Positions 12,476-21,700 of a DNA stretch of 33,888 nt are shown in pieces; position 1 is the first letter of the stretch, and each line of letters opens with the position of its first letter. The stretch is from a virus: IMG/VR virus record IMGVR_UViG_3300025769_000431, positions 1 through 33,888 of that record; one strand, given 5' to 3'. Both the position numbers and the translations under genes were made by a program. Under the pieces are notes generated by a model. It did not search any database and was not told the origin of the DNA. It saw only the letters and a list, made by a program, of their open reading frames with translations.

Positions 12476-13306
12476 ATGGGGAATCAAGTTGTTCGTTCGG
12501 TCGATGAGTCAAGCCGATTCGGTTTGTCTCCGGCAATTTTTGAAGGGAATCGGATCCCTGACCACAGTGAGTTTCTGGACAATCCGGCGTTGGGTCGTTC
12601 GGTACTTCTTAACTTCATGAACGGTACGCCGAAGTTTGCGACGACCGTCTCTCAGAATGGGATGGTGACGTACCAGGACACTGGCGTGACCATTCAGGGG
12701 TCGGCAGTTGTCGACGCTGGTCTGGAGATCGCCGGCAACGACGCCGACAACGACGAGGGTTCGATTACTCTCGACGGTGGCACTGGTGCGAGCTTCGTTA
12801 TCAGTGACACGGCGGGCGTTGCGAAGAAGCTGGCTTTCGAGGCAGTCTTCAGCAAGGCGAGCGTGGCTGATGACGGCTTGGCGTTCTTTCTCGGTCTGGC
12901 CGAAGAGGGGCTTGCTGCGGCAGACACTCTGGTCGACAACACTGGTGAAGTTGCCAGTAAAGACCTGATTGGTTTCCACTGCCTGCAGGATGATGGCGAT
13001 TCGCTGGACATCATCTACCGCAAGGCCGGGCAGGCAAAGCAGGCTGTCTCAGATGCCCATCAGGCGATCGCGGCGAGCACTTATTACTCGCTGGGCATGG
13101 TCTACGATCCGGCAGCTACTGCTGCCGAGAAGATCAAGTTCTACGTCAATGGCGTGGAGCAGGGTGTTTATGTCACTGCTGCGAACATCGCTGCTGCGAC
13201 GTTCCCGGATGGTGAAGAGCTGACTTTCCTGCTGGCGACCAAGGTTGGCTCAGCAGCCGAAGTCAAAGCAAATCTGCGACTGCTTCGAATCGCTCAACTT
13301 CGGTAG
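12476..13306 (+). CDS. Capsid decoration or LamG-like structural protein, 276 aa
   Basis: The ATG at 12476 follows GAGG. From about residue 80 on, the pattern is that of a concanavalin/LamG-type jelly roll: LAFEAVFSKASVADDGLAFF, DLIGFHCLQDDGDSLDIIYR, STYYSLGMVYDP, KIKFYVNGVEQGVYV, and a closing strand NLRLLRIAQLR. Phages often encode such a domain right after the major capsid protein, where it acts as a head decoration or cement. Residues 1-80 would form the shell-binding part. A terminator follows. The exact role is inferred from location. Confidence 0.65.
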   Translation: MGNQVVRSVDESSRFGLSPAIFEGNRIPDHSEFLDNPALGRSVLLNFMNGTPKFATTVSQNGMVTYQDTGVTIQGSAVVDAGLEIAGNDADNDEGSITLDGGTGASFVISDTAGVAKKLAFEAVFSKASVADDGLAFFLGLAEEGLAAADTLVDNTGEVASKDLIGFHCLQDDGDSLDIIYRKAGQAKQAVSDAHQAIAASTYYSLGMVYDPAATAAEKIKFYVNGVEQGVYVTAANIAAATFPDGEELTFLLATKVGSAAEVKANLRLLRIAQLR

Positions 13307-13354
13307 TTGTGTCGATACAGAAGCGTGAGTGAGTGAGCTTCAGGTTCATGACTT

Positions 13355-13388
13355 GCCCGGAGAGTTCAATCTCTCCGGGCATCTTTTT
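13355..13388 (+). terminator. Intrinsic terminator after the decoration gene
   Basis: GCCCGGAGAG (13355-13364) and CTCTCCGGGC (13371-13380) form a perfect 10-bp GC-rich stem with the loop TTCAAT, followed by ATC and five T (13384-13388). This is a textbook rho-independent terminator. It would make the packaging/capsid genes more abundant than those downstream. Confidence 0.92.
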
Positions 13389-13414
13389 GTAATTCAAAGA
13401 AAGGTGGTGATCTG

Positions 13415-13534
13415 ATGGGGTCAACCGGACGGCGATTCAGTATCCAGAAGGGTGACGACAGTTGTCACATGCCTTCAACAACCAGTGATGGTTCCCAGGC
13501 TGCTGCCAACGCGGCTGCTCAGTCTGCGAAATAG
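13415..13534 (+). CDS. Very small hypothetical protein, 39 aa
   Basis: The ATG at 13415 is preceded by AAAGAAAGGTGGTGA, a good ribosome-binding region. The product is short, polar and Ala/Ser/Gln-rich (MGSTGRRFSIQKGDDSCH at the start, QAAANAAAQSAK at the end). Small unstructured proteins of this kind are common after the capsid cluster. No function is recognised. It sits between the terminator and the next small gene. Confidence 0.5.
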   Translation: MGSTGRRFSIQKGDDSCHMPSTTSDGSQAAANAAAQSAK

Positions 13535-13548
13535 TCTTCAGGCGAGGA

Positions 13549-13686
13549 ATGGCATTGTCATTCTCCCTTGGCTGGGTCGAGCGGATCGGCACGCTCGGCT
13601 CAGCTTTTGATCGTGCCGAGCAGGTCTATGCCGAAAATGAATGGGACACACGCTGCTGTTTACCGGGCGATGCTGAGGGTAGATGA
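13549..13686 (+). CDS. Small hypothetical protein, 45 aa
   Basis: The ATG at 13549 has the strong Shine-Dalgarno GGCGAGG directly upstream. The product (MALSFSLGWVERIGTLGSAF then DRAEQVYAENEWD) has normal protein composition, unlike the other frame over the same bases. It overlaps the next gene by 17 bases if that gene starts at 13670, a typical coupled arrangement. No family is recognised. Confidence 0.55.
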   Translation: MALSFSLGWVERIGTLGSAFDRAEQVYAENEWDTRCCLPGDAEGR

Positions 13687-14212
13687 ACTCTATCCGTTGC
13701 CAAAGAGTCTCTGTGAAATTCACGATCGCATGGCTCACTTCATGCAGAACTACGGACCTCGTGAGTTTAGCGGGGCGACGTACGCTCTGGTGCTTGTTGT
13801 TTGGGAGATGAATTGCCCTGATGATGTTATCTCGTCCGACTCAGTAAGGCCGGTTGCTGACCTGAATGAGCGGGCGAAGGCAGTTGAGAAGCAGAAGCTG
13901 CAGGCAGGCGTTGATGTTGTTCTTTCTGCTGCTGATGGTGATTTTGTCAGCGTTCTCGCTGCTGATCGGGATGACGAGAACGCAGCGGAATCGCCGGAAG
14001 AGCCTGATGCTCCGCAGAGTAAGTGGGCTGCTGTCGAGGCTGGTGCCGAGGTGCTGGTTACGAAGGAAGGTCGGCCTCCTGTTGCCGGTAAGTTTGTCGG
14101 CATTAAGGATGACAGTGGGAAGTTGCTGGTTCGTCTGGAAAACATGCCGACTGGTTCAAGGCAGTTTGATGAGTCGGAAGTTGCTTTGGTTGAAACGTCG
14201 CCAGTTTCCTGA
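13670..14212 (+). CDS. Hypothetical phage protein, 180 aa
   Basis: The frame is open from 13568, but I prefer the ATG at 13670. Residues encoded before it look like out-of-frame noise, and the other frame there encodes a credible small protein. The product begins MLRVDELYPLPKSLCEIHDR. Its middle is rich in Ala, Asp and Glu (about 85-115). Its C-terminal part (AGAEVLVTKEGRPPVAGKFV then GKLLVRLENM) reads like a small SH3-like beta domain. A structural or connector role is possible from context; no family is assigned. Confidence 0.6.
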   Translation: MLRVDELYPLPKSLCEIHDRMAHFMQNYGPREFSGATYALVLVVWEMNCPDDVISSDSVRPVADLNERAKAVEKQKLQAGVDVVLSAADGDFVSVLAADRDDENAAESPEEPDAPQSKWAAVEAGAEVLVTKEGRPPVAGKFVGIKDDSGKLLVRLENMPTGSRQFDESEVALVETSPVS

Positions 14213-14254
14213 CTCGCGACAGGTTGCATTCAGTTAAATGTGGAGAGTCGTTCG

Positions 14255-14476
14255 ATGAGTAAGCCTTCGTTGCTGCATGATGGCACTGGCGTGATTACCG
14301 AAATCCCTGGTAACGGGATTATCGACGCTTACGGGGCAACGGTTCCGACCGACGGCGCTTCCGGTTACGCGACAGGTTGCCTGTTTCGCCACACTGACGG
14401 TAGTGCCGGGACTTCGCTGTACGTCAACGAAGGTTCGAACACCTCGTGTGATTTCAATGCAGTGGCTGGTGCGTAA
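14255..14476 (+). CDS. Small structural-region protein, 73 aa
   Basis: The ATG at 14255 has GGAG about 10 bases upstream. The product contains GYATGCLFRHTDGSAGTSLYVNEGSNTSCDF-type features (conserved GYATG, LYVNEG and SCDFN). From memory these recur in small phage proteins encoded near fibre or capsid genes. It is beta-rich and probably a virion component; the function is not known. Confidence 0.6.
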   Translation: MSKPSLLHDGTGVITEIPGNGIIDAYGATVPTDGASGYATGCLFRHTDGSAGTSLYVNEGSNTSCDFNAVAGA

Positions 14477-14523
14477 TGTCGGCGGGTACTGTTATTTCTC
14501 AATTTGAAGCCCAGAGGTGATTT

Positions 14524-15078
14524 GTGGATTCGGTTAAAGACTTGCAGAGGTCATGGATTGCGAGAAAGGCTGAAATCTCGCGGTACGAAGCCGAGGAACA
14601 GTTGCATTTGAATTCTATTGATGGGTTGCCAGATGATCTGCCTGACGAATGGCCTGCTCATCTGGCTGAGTTCAAGTCAGCGAATCGGTCTGCGATTATC
14701 GCTGGTGTTGCCGACAGTGAACTTGATTTAGTTCAGAATCTTCTGATTCGTGACCGTTCAGTTGGTGCTTTGCGAGAAGTTCGGTTTGAACTCAATGTGT
14801 GCAGGCGGCACTTGGCTGCGATCGAAAAGACACTGCCTGAAGAAGACAGGCATCATCCGGTCAGTCAGCAGGAAATTGGTATTCGTCATCTTGAGTCTCT
14901 TCGGTTGTCTGGCGAGATACTGGAGTGGAGTGTTGACGAGAATACAATTGCCTTGTACGGGGCGACTCTGGTGGCGTCAGTTTTGATTACGCGAGCTGAC
15001 TCCACAACGAAACGAAGAATAATGTCCGTCACTGAAGATGGGATTGTTACTTTTGTTCATTCTTCGATTAGTGTGTAG
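14524..15078 (+). CDS. Hypothetical protein with helical N-terminus, 184 aa
   Basis: It starts with GTG at 14524, with GAGGTGA upstream at normal spacing. Residues 1-120 are charged and helical (SWIARKAEISRYEAEEQLHL, VRFELNVCRRHLAAIEKTLP). The C-terminal 50 residues look like a small beta domain. No motif gives a function. It lies between two virion-type genes and shares their orientation and spacing. Confidence 0.6.
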   Translation: MDSVKDLQRSWIARKAEISRYEAEEQLHLNSIDGLPDDLPDEWPAHLAEFKSANRSAIIAGVADSELDLVQNLLIRDRSVGALREVRFELNVCRRHLAAIEKTLPEEDRHHPVSQQEIGIRHLESLRLSGEILEWSVDENTIALYGATLVASVLITRADSTTKRRIMSVTEDGIVTFVHSSISV

Positions 15079-15092
15079 TCGAGGTGGCTTAG

Positions 15093-16121
15093 ATGTCTGA
15101 TGTCATCCTTGCCCATGCTTCTTCGCCTTACGTTTCGGCGTATCCTTGGAGTTCTGGGTTTGGGACAAAGTATTCCAATCCGGCAACGCTGCCTGGTAGT
15201 ACATGCTATGGGGTTCAGTTTTCTTCTGACGGTGCTGATATTGTTGTTGCCCATGCTTCTTCGCCTTATGTTTCGGCGTACCCCTGGAGTTCTGGTTTTG
15301 GGACAAAGTATTCTGATCCGGCAACGACGCCAACGGGTCTGGGTCGAGGGGTAGGATTTGCTCCAGATGGTTCTGCCGTTGCTGTTGCTCATAGCACTTC
15401 GCCTTACGTTTCGGCGTATCCCTGGAGTTCCGGGTTTGGGACAAAGTATTCCGATCCAGCAACGCTGCCATCTGGTATAGGACGAGGGGTGAGCTTTAAT
15501 CCGGGAAGCTCGGCGATTGCTGTTGCACATTCTTCTTCGCCTGTTATTTCGGCATATCCCTGGAGTTCCGGGTTTGGGACAAAGTATTCCGATCCGGCAA
15601 CGCTGCCGACCAGTACATGCTATGGAGTTGAGTTTTCATCTGACGGTGCTGATATTGTTGTTGCCCATACGGGAGGCGGGAACATTTCGGCATATCCCTG
15701 GAGTTCCGGGTTTGGGACAAAGTATTCTGATCCAGCAACGACGCCAACGGGTTTCTCTAATAGCGCTACCTTTTCTTCTGACGATGTTGATGTTGTTGTT
15801 GCCCATACCACTTCGCCTTATGTTTCGGCGTATCCTTGGAGTTCCGGTTTTGGGACAAAGTATTCCGATCCGGCAACGCTGCCAACGGGCAATTCAAACA
15901 AGGTCACTTTCACGTCGGATGATTCAGATGTCATCCTTGCCCATAACACTTCGCCTTACGTTTCGGCGTATCCTTGGAGTTCTGGGTTTGGGACAAAGTA
16001 TTCCAATCCGGCAACGCTGCCGGCCAGTCATGCGTTCGGGGTATCCATTACCGATGAAGGTGCGGCCCCCTCCGTTAATGTGCCTGTATTCTGGCATCAT
16101 TATCAGTTGTTGAGGTGTTAA
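15093..16121 (+). CDS. Seven-bladed beta-propeller protein, 342 aa
   Basis: The ATG at 15093 follows GAGGTGG. After 13 residues the protein is seven units of exactly 46 residues, each opening with VSAYPWSSGFGTKYS (or ISAYPW...) and followed by (D/N)PATLP and a variable strand, then a strand like ADIVVAHASSPY. Seven WD40-like blades with an N-terminal strand that completes the last blade (velcro closure) predict a closed propeller. The variable residues lie mostly in the segment after PAT(L/T)P. Such a protein could be a fibre-associated or adhesin-like surface part of the virion. The C-terminal 20 residues (VNVPVFWHHYQLLRC) are outside the repeat. Confidence 0.8.
   Translation: MSDVILAHASSPYVSAYPWSSGFGTKYSNPATLPGSTCYGVQFSSDGADIVVAHASSPYVSAYPWSSGFGTKYSDPATTPTGLGRGVGFAPDGSAVAVAHSTSPYVSAYPWSSGFGTKYSDPATLPSGIGRGVSFNPGSSAIAVAHSSSPVISAYPWSSGFGTKYSDPATLPTSTCYGVEFSSDGADIVVAHTGGGNISAYPWSSGFGTKYSDPATTPTGFSNSATFSSDDVDVVVAHTTSPYVSAYPWSSGFGTKYSDPATLPTGNSNKVTFTSDDSDVILAHNTSPYVSAYPWSSGFGTKYSNPATLPASHAFGVSITDEGAAPSVNVPVFWHHYQLLRC
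15132..16097 (+). repeat. Seven exact-length 138-bp tandem repeats
   Basis: Units begin at 15132, 15270, 15408, 15546, 15684, 15822 and 15960, each 138 bp with no insertion or deletion. About 45 bases of each unit (coding AYPWSSGFGTKYS and flanks) are nearly identical at the DNA level. The remaining part varies more. This points to recent duplication or gene conversion within the propeller gene. Confidence 0.9.
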
Positions 16122-16122
16122 G

Positions 16123-18465
16123 ATGCACTTGAGAAATGGCACTGCAAATCAATCGGTCCTGCTTGGGCCATTCCTTGACGAGACCGATGGGAAAACGCCA
16201 GAAACCGGATTGACGATTGCCAATACTGATATTCGCCTTTCGAAGAACGGCGGCAATATGGCTGCCAAGAATTCTGGCGGCGGCACGCATGACGAGGCTG
16301 GTTACTATACGATCACGCTTGATGGCACCGACACTGGAACTGTTGGCAGGTTGCAGGTTTCATGTCAGGTTTCAGGGGCACTTCCAGTGTTCATGGAATT
16401 TGAGGTCTTGACGATTGCCAAGTACGACGAGATGTATGGTTCTTCGGCTGCTGCATTGCCGACGGCCGCTGCAATTGCCGATGCGGTCTGGGACGAGGTA
16501 CAATCTGGTCATGTTTCGGCAGGCAGTTTCGGCGAGATAGCGACAGAGATTGCAGCAATCCTTGTTGATACGAACTCGCTTAATGACACAAAGATTCCAC
16601 AGACGCTGAACCTGACGGCCAGTGGCAATATCGGCATTGATTGGGCGAATGTTGAGAACCCGTCTTCGGCCGTTGACCTGTCTGCGACTGACATTCGGTT
16701 GTGTGACACGATCACGACATACACCGGAAACACTGTGCAGACCGGTGATTCTTATGCTCTGGCAAACGGGGCGTCCGGGTTCGTGGCGAGTAAAGCGGTC
16801 GTCGATGCGATTCTTGTCGACACGGCAGTAATCGGCGCGGCCGGTGCAGGTTTGACGGCAATCCCTTGGAATGCCGCCTGGGATGCTGAAGTCCAATCTG
16901 AGGTTCAGGATGCGATTGAGGTTAATCATCTCGATCATCTTCTGGCTGTTGATTATGACCCGGCGAGCAAGCCTGGTGTTTCGACAGCGTTGCTGAATGA
17001 ACTGATCGGTGATGATGGCGGCGTCTCTCAATTCACAGCGAATGCTCTAGAGCTTGGTCCGTCTGGCGGCGGTGGCGGCGGTGGCGGTGACGCTACGGAA
17101 GCCAATCAGACAACGATCATTGCACACCTGACGGACATTAAAGGCACTTCATTCGTCAAGGACACGCACAGTCTGACTGACATTCTCGCTGACACTGCGG
17201 AGATCGGGGCTGCAGGGGCTGGGTTGACTGATCTGGGTGGTATGTCAACAGGGATGAAGGCCGAAGTCGAGAGCGAAGTGAATGACGCTTTGGTTGCGAT
17301 TCATCTCGATCATCTTCTGGCAGTGGATTACGACCCGGCTTCGAAGCCAGGGACTTCCACGGCACTGTTGAACGAATTGATTGGTGATGACGGCGGTGTC
17401 TCGCAATTTACAGCGAACGCTCTGGAGAACGCGACGAGCGCGACAGCGGCGGCGATTGCCGATGCCGTCTGGGATGAGCTGCAGGCCGGCCATGTGACTG
17501 CCGGTTCATTTGGTGAGATAGCGACGGAGATCGCTTCGATCCTTGTTGACACAGCCGAGATCGGCGCGGCCGGTGCTGGTTTGACGGCGGTTCCTTGGAA
17601 TGCCTCGTGGGATGCTGAGGTTCAGTCAGAATGCAACGACGCTCTGGTTGCGATTCATCTCGATCATTTGCTGGCTGTGGATTACGACCCGGCATCGAAG
17701 CCGGGAACATCGACATCTCTTTTGAATGAGATATTCGAGAGCGACGGCGGCATTTCCCGTTTCACGGCGAATGCTCTGGAGAACGCTCCGGGCGCGAGTG
17801 CGGCAGCGATTGCTGATGCGGTCTGGGATGAGGCTCAATCTGGTCATGTTTCGGCAGGCAGTTTCGGTGAGATAGCGACGGAGATCGCTTCGATCCTTGT
17901 TGACACAGCCGAGATAGGCGCAGCCGGAGCAGGCTTGACGGCAGTCCCGTGGAATGCCTCGTGGGATGCTGAGGTTCAGAGTGAAGTGAATGACGCTCTG
18001 GTTGCGTTCAATGTAATGGCGACGACTGATCTGCCGTCGAACTTTGCAGACCTTGCAATCACGGCTTCAACTGGCCGGGTCGATGTTTCACTCATTGAAG
18101 GCGTTGACGCGACGGATCAGATTCGGGATGCGATCGTTGATGATGCGACTCGGATTGATGCGTCTGCCTTGAATACCCTGAGCGGTCACGATCCGGGTGC
18201 AACGCTTTCGAGCCTGACCGCAGCTCAGGTGAATGCCGAAGTGGTTGACGCACTCGATACAGACACGTATGCCGAACTTGGCGCTGTGCCGGCAGCGACG
18301 GCGAGTCTGGCAGATAAGATTGCCTGGCTGTTCATGCTGGCACGCAACAAGGTGACTCAGACGGCGACGACAGTCGTGGTGCGAAACGATGCGGATTCAG
18401 GGAACGTGGCGACGTCAACGGTTTCGGACGATGGGACGACGGCAACCAGAGGAGAATTCTCCTGA
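16123..18465 (+). CDS. Repetitive tail-fibre-like protein, 780 aa
   Basis: The ATG at 16123 lies 1 base after the previous stop. Residues 1-95 form a globular N-terminal domain (LDETDGKTPETGLTIANTDI, RLSKNGG, HDEAGYYTITLDGTDTGTVG) seen in many phage fibre or baseplate proteins. The middle is built from repeated modules: AAIADAVWDE...GHVSAGSFGE, ILVDTAEIGAAGAGLT, VPWNASWDAEVQSE, then HLDHLLAVDYDPASKPGTST and FTANALE. Modules recur about four times in full or in part. A poly-Gly hinge lies near residue 315. The C-terminus looks like a tip (ATTVVVRNDADSGNVATSTV). A trimeric fibre shaft is likely; the role is inferred. Confidence 0.7.
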   Translation: MHLRNGTANQSVLLGPFLDETDGKTPETGLTIANTDIRLSKNGGNMAAKNSGGGTHDEAGYYTITLDGTDTGTVGRLQVSCQVSGALPVFMEFEVLTIAKYDEMYGSSAAALPTAAAIADAVWDEVQSGHVSAGSFGEIATEIAAILVDTNSLNDTKIPQTLNLTASGNIGIDWANVENPSSAVDLSATDIRLCDTITTYTGNTVQTGDSYALANGASGFVASKAVVDAILVDTAVIGAAGAGLTAIPWNAAWDAEVQSEVQDAIEVNHLDHLLAVDYDPASKPGVSTALLNELIGDDGGVSQFTANALELGPSGGGGGGGGDATEANQTTIIAHLTDIKGTSFVKDTHSLTDILADTAEIGAAGAGLTDLGGMSTGMKAEVESEVNDALVAIHLDHLLAVDYDPASKPGTSTALLNELIGDDGGVSQFTANALENATSATAAAIADAVWDELQAGHVTAGSFGEIATEIASILVDTAEIGAAGAGLTAVPWNASWDAEVQSECNDALVAIHLDHLLAVDYDPASKPGTSTSLLNEIFESDGGISRFTANALENAPGASAAAIADAVWDEAQSGHVSAGSFGEIATEIASILVDTAEIGAAGAGLTAVPWNASWDAEVQSEVNDALVAFNVMATTDLPSNFADLAITASTGRVDVSLIEGVDATDQIRDAIVDDATRIDASALNTLSGHDPGATLSSLTAAQVNAEVVDALDTDTYAELGAVPAATASLADKIAWLFMLARNKVTQTATTVVVRNDADSGNVATSTVSDDGTTATRGEFS

Positions 18466-18692
18466 TGGCAGTTGACAGCCGAGACAAGCGGTTTTCGATG
18501 ATGGGACTGTCTCATTCGGTTGGCCTGCTAATGCCAAATCCTGACGGTGGATTTGGTGTTAAGGCTGATCGGTTTCAGTTATTGGGTCTTTATCGGTCTG
18601 CAGCGGCAGCATTGACACCGGCGACGTATTCAGTCTGGCGGAAGACGGTGTCGGTTATTCGGGTTGATTCACGAACAGTGACGATCGACTGA
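18465..18692 (+). CDS. Small hypothetical phage protein, 75 aa
   Basis: The ATG overlaps the preceding TGA by one base, with AGAGGAG just upstream. The product is basic at the start (VDSRDKRFSMMGL) with a Gly/Pro-rich middle and a beta-rich end (TYSVWRKTVSVIRVDS). Short proteins of this kind sit between fibre and adaptor genes in many phages. A virion role is likely; no function is known. Confidence 0.6.
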   Translation: MAVDSRDKRFSMMGLSHSVGLLMPNPDGGFGVKADRFQLLGLYRSAAAALTPATYSVWRKTVSVIRVDSRTVTID

Positions 18693-18709
18693 TCGTTCAG
18701 GGATAACAC

Positions 18710-21700
18710 ATGACTGAATCAACGCTTTCAATTTCCCGATCAGACCTTGACCGTCGCATCGGGATGCGTCTTGGCTACGGCAACAAGGTCTCGGCATACA
18801 ATCCAGAGCAGTTAGAAACGATTGGATTGATTCGCCAGGATGCTTTGTCGCGATTCTATTTCCCGACGGTTGCAGGCGAGTCGCGTTGTCACGAGTGGTC
18901 GTTCCTGCGGATTGAGCAGTCGATCAACCTGACTGCGGGGGTTGCGACTTACTCGCTGCCGGATAGTTCGGCAGGCGAACTGGAATCGCTGCAGGTCACC
19001 TCGGCTTCTGGGAAATCGCTGATTGAGATCGTCACGCAGGCGAGCCTCACGCAGTCTCGCGGTTCAGAATCGGCGTCAAATGGTGTGCCGCTTTACGGTG
19101 CCGTCCAGGTGGTTGGTCACACGACGTCCGCTTCTGCCGGGCAGCGTTGGCAAGTTGAGCTTTATCCGACTCCTGATGCGGCTTACGTGCTGGCATACAC
19201 GTCTTCTGTTCTGCCAGACGGGTTGTCGGACACTCTGGATTATTATCCACTCGGCAGCGCGATACACCAGCAGGCACTGATCGAGGCGGCATTGTCAGTT
19301 GCCGTCGAGTATCTGCATCCTGACATGCCGCCTGAGCAGAACACGCATCAGCAGCGGTTCGAGGCATTGCTGGGATCGGCCGTTGAACGCGATCAGAAAT
19401 TCAAAAACAGTTCAACGCCTCAAGCGGTTACGGCTCCAGTAGATGGCACTTTCGACTGGTATCGGCGCGAGATCGCCGGGAAGCGGTTCAATAAGTGGAA
19501 CCTGCATCAACTCACTCACGGCGAGAAGGCGACGGTTGAGCGGTTGCTCACTTCTGGCCTGAATCGACTCTACTTTCCACTGGTCCCAGGTGAGTCTCGT
19601 TTTCACGAATGGTCGTTCCTGCGGATTGAGGATTCGATTAGCCTGACATCAGGTACGGCGACGTACACGCTGGCAGACAAGTTTGGCGGGAAGATCAATT
19701 CGCTTCAGGTGACATCGTCGAGTGGCAAGTCTCGAATCGATATGGTCACTCGGGAAGAGATGACGCAGTCTCGCGGATCGGAAGCGGCGTCAAACGGCGT
19801 CCCTCGATACGCCTCACTTCAGGTCGACACTCACACGACGTCTGCGACCGACGAGCAACGATGGGAAATCGAGTTCTACCCGACGCCCGATGCGTCTTAC
19901 ACGGTGAAGTATTCCTCGGCGGTTTTGCCGGGCGAGATTGACACGACGCATTCGTACTATCCGTTGGGTTCGGAAATCCACCAGCAGGCTTTGTTGGAGT
20001 CCGTGTTGGCTGTTGCGGTAGCCGACAAGAATCCTGATGCGCCGGCTGAGCAGAATCCACACGAACAGCGATTTGGGGGCTTGCTGGCAGCAGCGATTGC
20101 TCAGGATGTTGATTTCAAAAAGGCTGAGGCTCTTCAGTCAATCACGGCTCCAGCGACTGGCACGTTCGACTGGTATCGCCGAGAGATTGCCGGTGTTGCT
20201 TTCGACAAGTGGAATCTGTTTCAACTCTCGCACAACGAAGAAGCGACCGTTGAGCGATTGCTTACATCCGGTCTGAATCAACTTTACTTCCCGACGAATC
20301 CGGCGAATGGTGAGTCGCATGAATGGTCGTTCCTGCAGATTGAAAAGACACTGACGACGAGCAGTGGGACTTCAACCTATGCTCTGCCTGCATCGTTCGG
20401 CGGTCGTATTCGAGACTTGCAGGTCACGTCGGCAAGCGGCAAGCCTTTGATTCAGGTGGTGAGTCAGGACAAGTTGACTCAGTCTCGGGGATCGGAAGCG
20501 GCATCCAATGGCGTTCCAAACTACGCAGCGGTGCAGACTACCGGACACACAACGTCGGCGACTGATGAGCAACGATGGGAGATCGAGTTCTATCCGACTC
20601 CCGACGACACCTACACAATTGCGTACACGTCGGCGGTTCTTCCAGGCGAGATCGACACAACACACACGTATTATCCGCTTGGCACTGAGGTTCACCAGCA
20701 GGCACTTCGCGAGTCTGTTCTTTCGCAGGCTTATGCGTTCAGGAATCCTACGTCGCCGGCCGAGGAAAATCAGCATCAGCAACGGTTCGAGAAGTTGCTG
20801 GCCGGTGCGATCGATCGTGATGTTAAGCTGAAAGAAGAGTCTTCGCTTCAGGCGATCACGGCTCCGGCGACCGGCACTTTCGACTGGTATCGGCGCGAGA
20901 TTGCTGGGCGACGGTTCAATAAGTGGAACCTGCATCAGCTTACCCATAGCGAAGAGGCGACAGTCGAGCGTCTGCTGATCTACGGCCTGAATCGGTTCTA
21001 TTTCCCCCTTTCTCCGGGTGAGAATCGATTCCATGAGTGGTCGTTCCTGCGGATTCAGAAAACTTTCACGACTGTCGCCAGTACGTCAACGTACACGCTG
21101 CCTGATAGTTTTGGTGGAAAACTGCAGTATCTTCAGATTACCTCAGAGTCTGGCAATCGCCTGATTGAAATCGTCTCGCACGAAGAGATGGCTCAGTCTC
21201 GGGGATCGGAAGCAGCATCCAATGGTGTTCCGCTTTATGCGGCTTTGCAGGTCGATACTCACGTTACTTCAGCGTCCGACGAACAGCGATGGGAAATTGA
21301 GCTTTACCCGACTCCCGACGATTCCTACACGATTGCCTACTCAGCGGCGGTGCTGCCTGGCGAAGTGGATGCGGTTCACAGTTACTACCCGCTTGGCACC
21401 GAGATTCACCAGCAGGCTCTGTTGGAATCGATTCTGTCCGTCACCGAAGCTGATAAGAATCCTGATGCGCCGGCTGAGCAAAACGCGAACGAGCAGCGAT
21501 TCGAAAAACTGCTGGCTGCAGCAATATCGCAGGATGTTGAGTTTAAGAAGGCTGCTGCGACTCAGGCTGTGACCGCTCCAGCGACTGGCACGTTTGATTG
21601 GTTCCGTCGTGAGATTGCTGGGAAGATGTTCGACAAGTGGAATCTTTTCCAGTTGTCGCACAGCGAAAAGGCGACTGTCGAGAAGCTGATGATTTCAGCT

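Noticed and set aside
15132-16097. Regular repeats considered as a CRISPR array
   Set aside because: The repeat is in frame with a protein, units have no unique 30-bp spacers, the fixed length of 138 bp is coding, and no cas genes are nearby.
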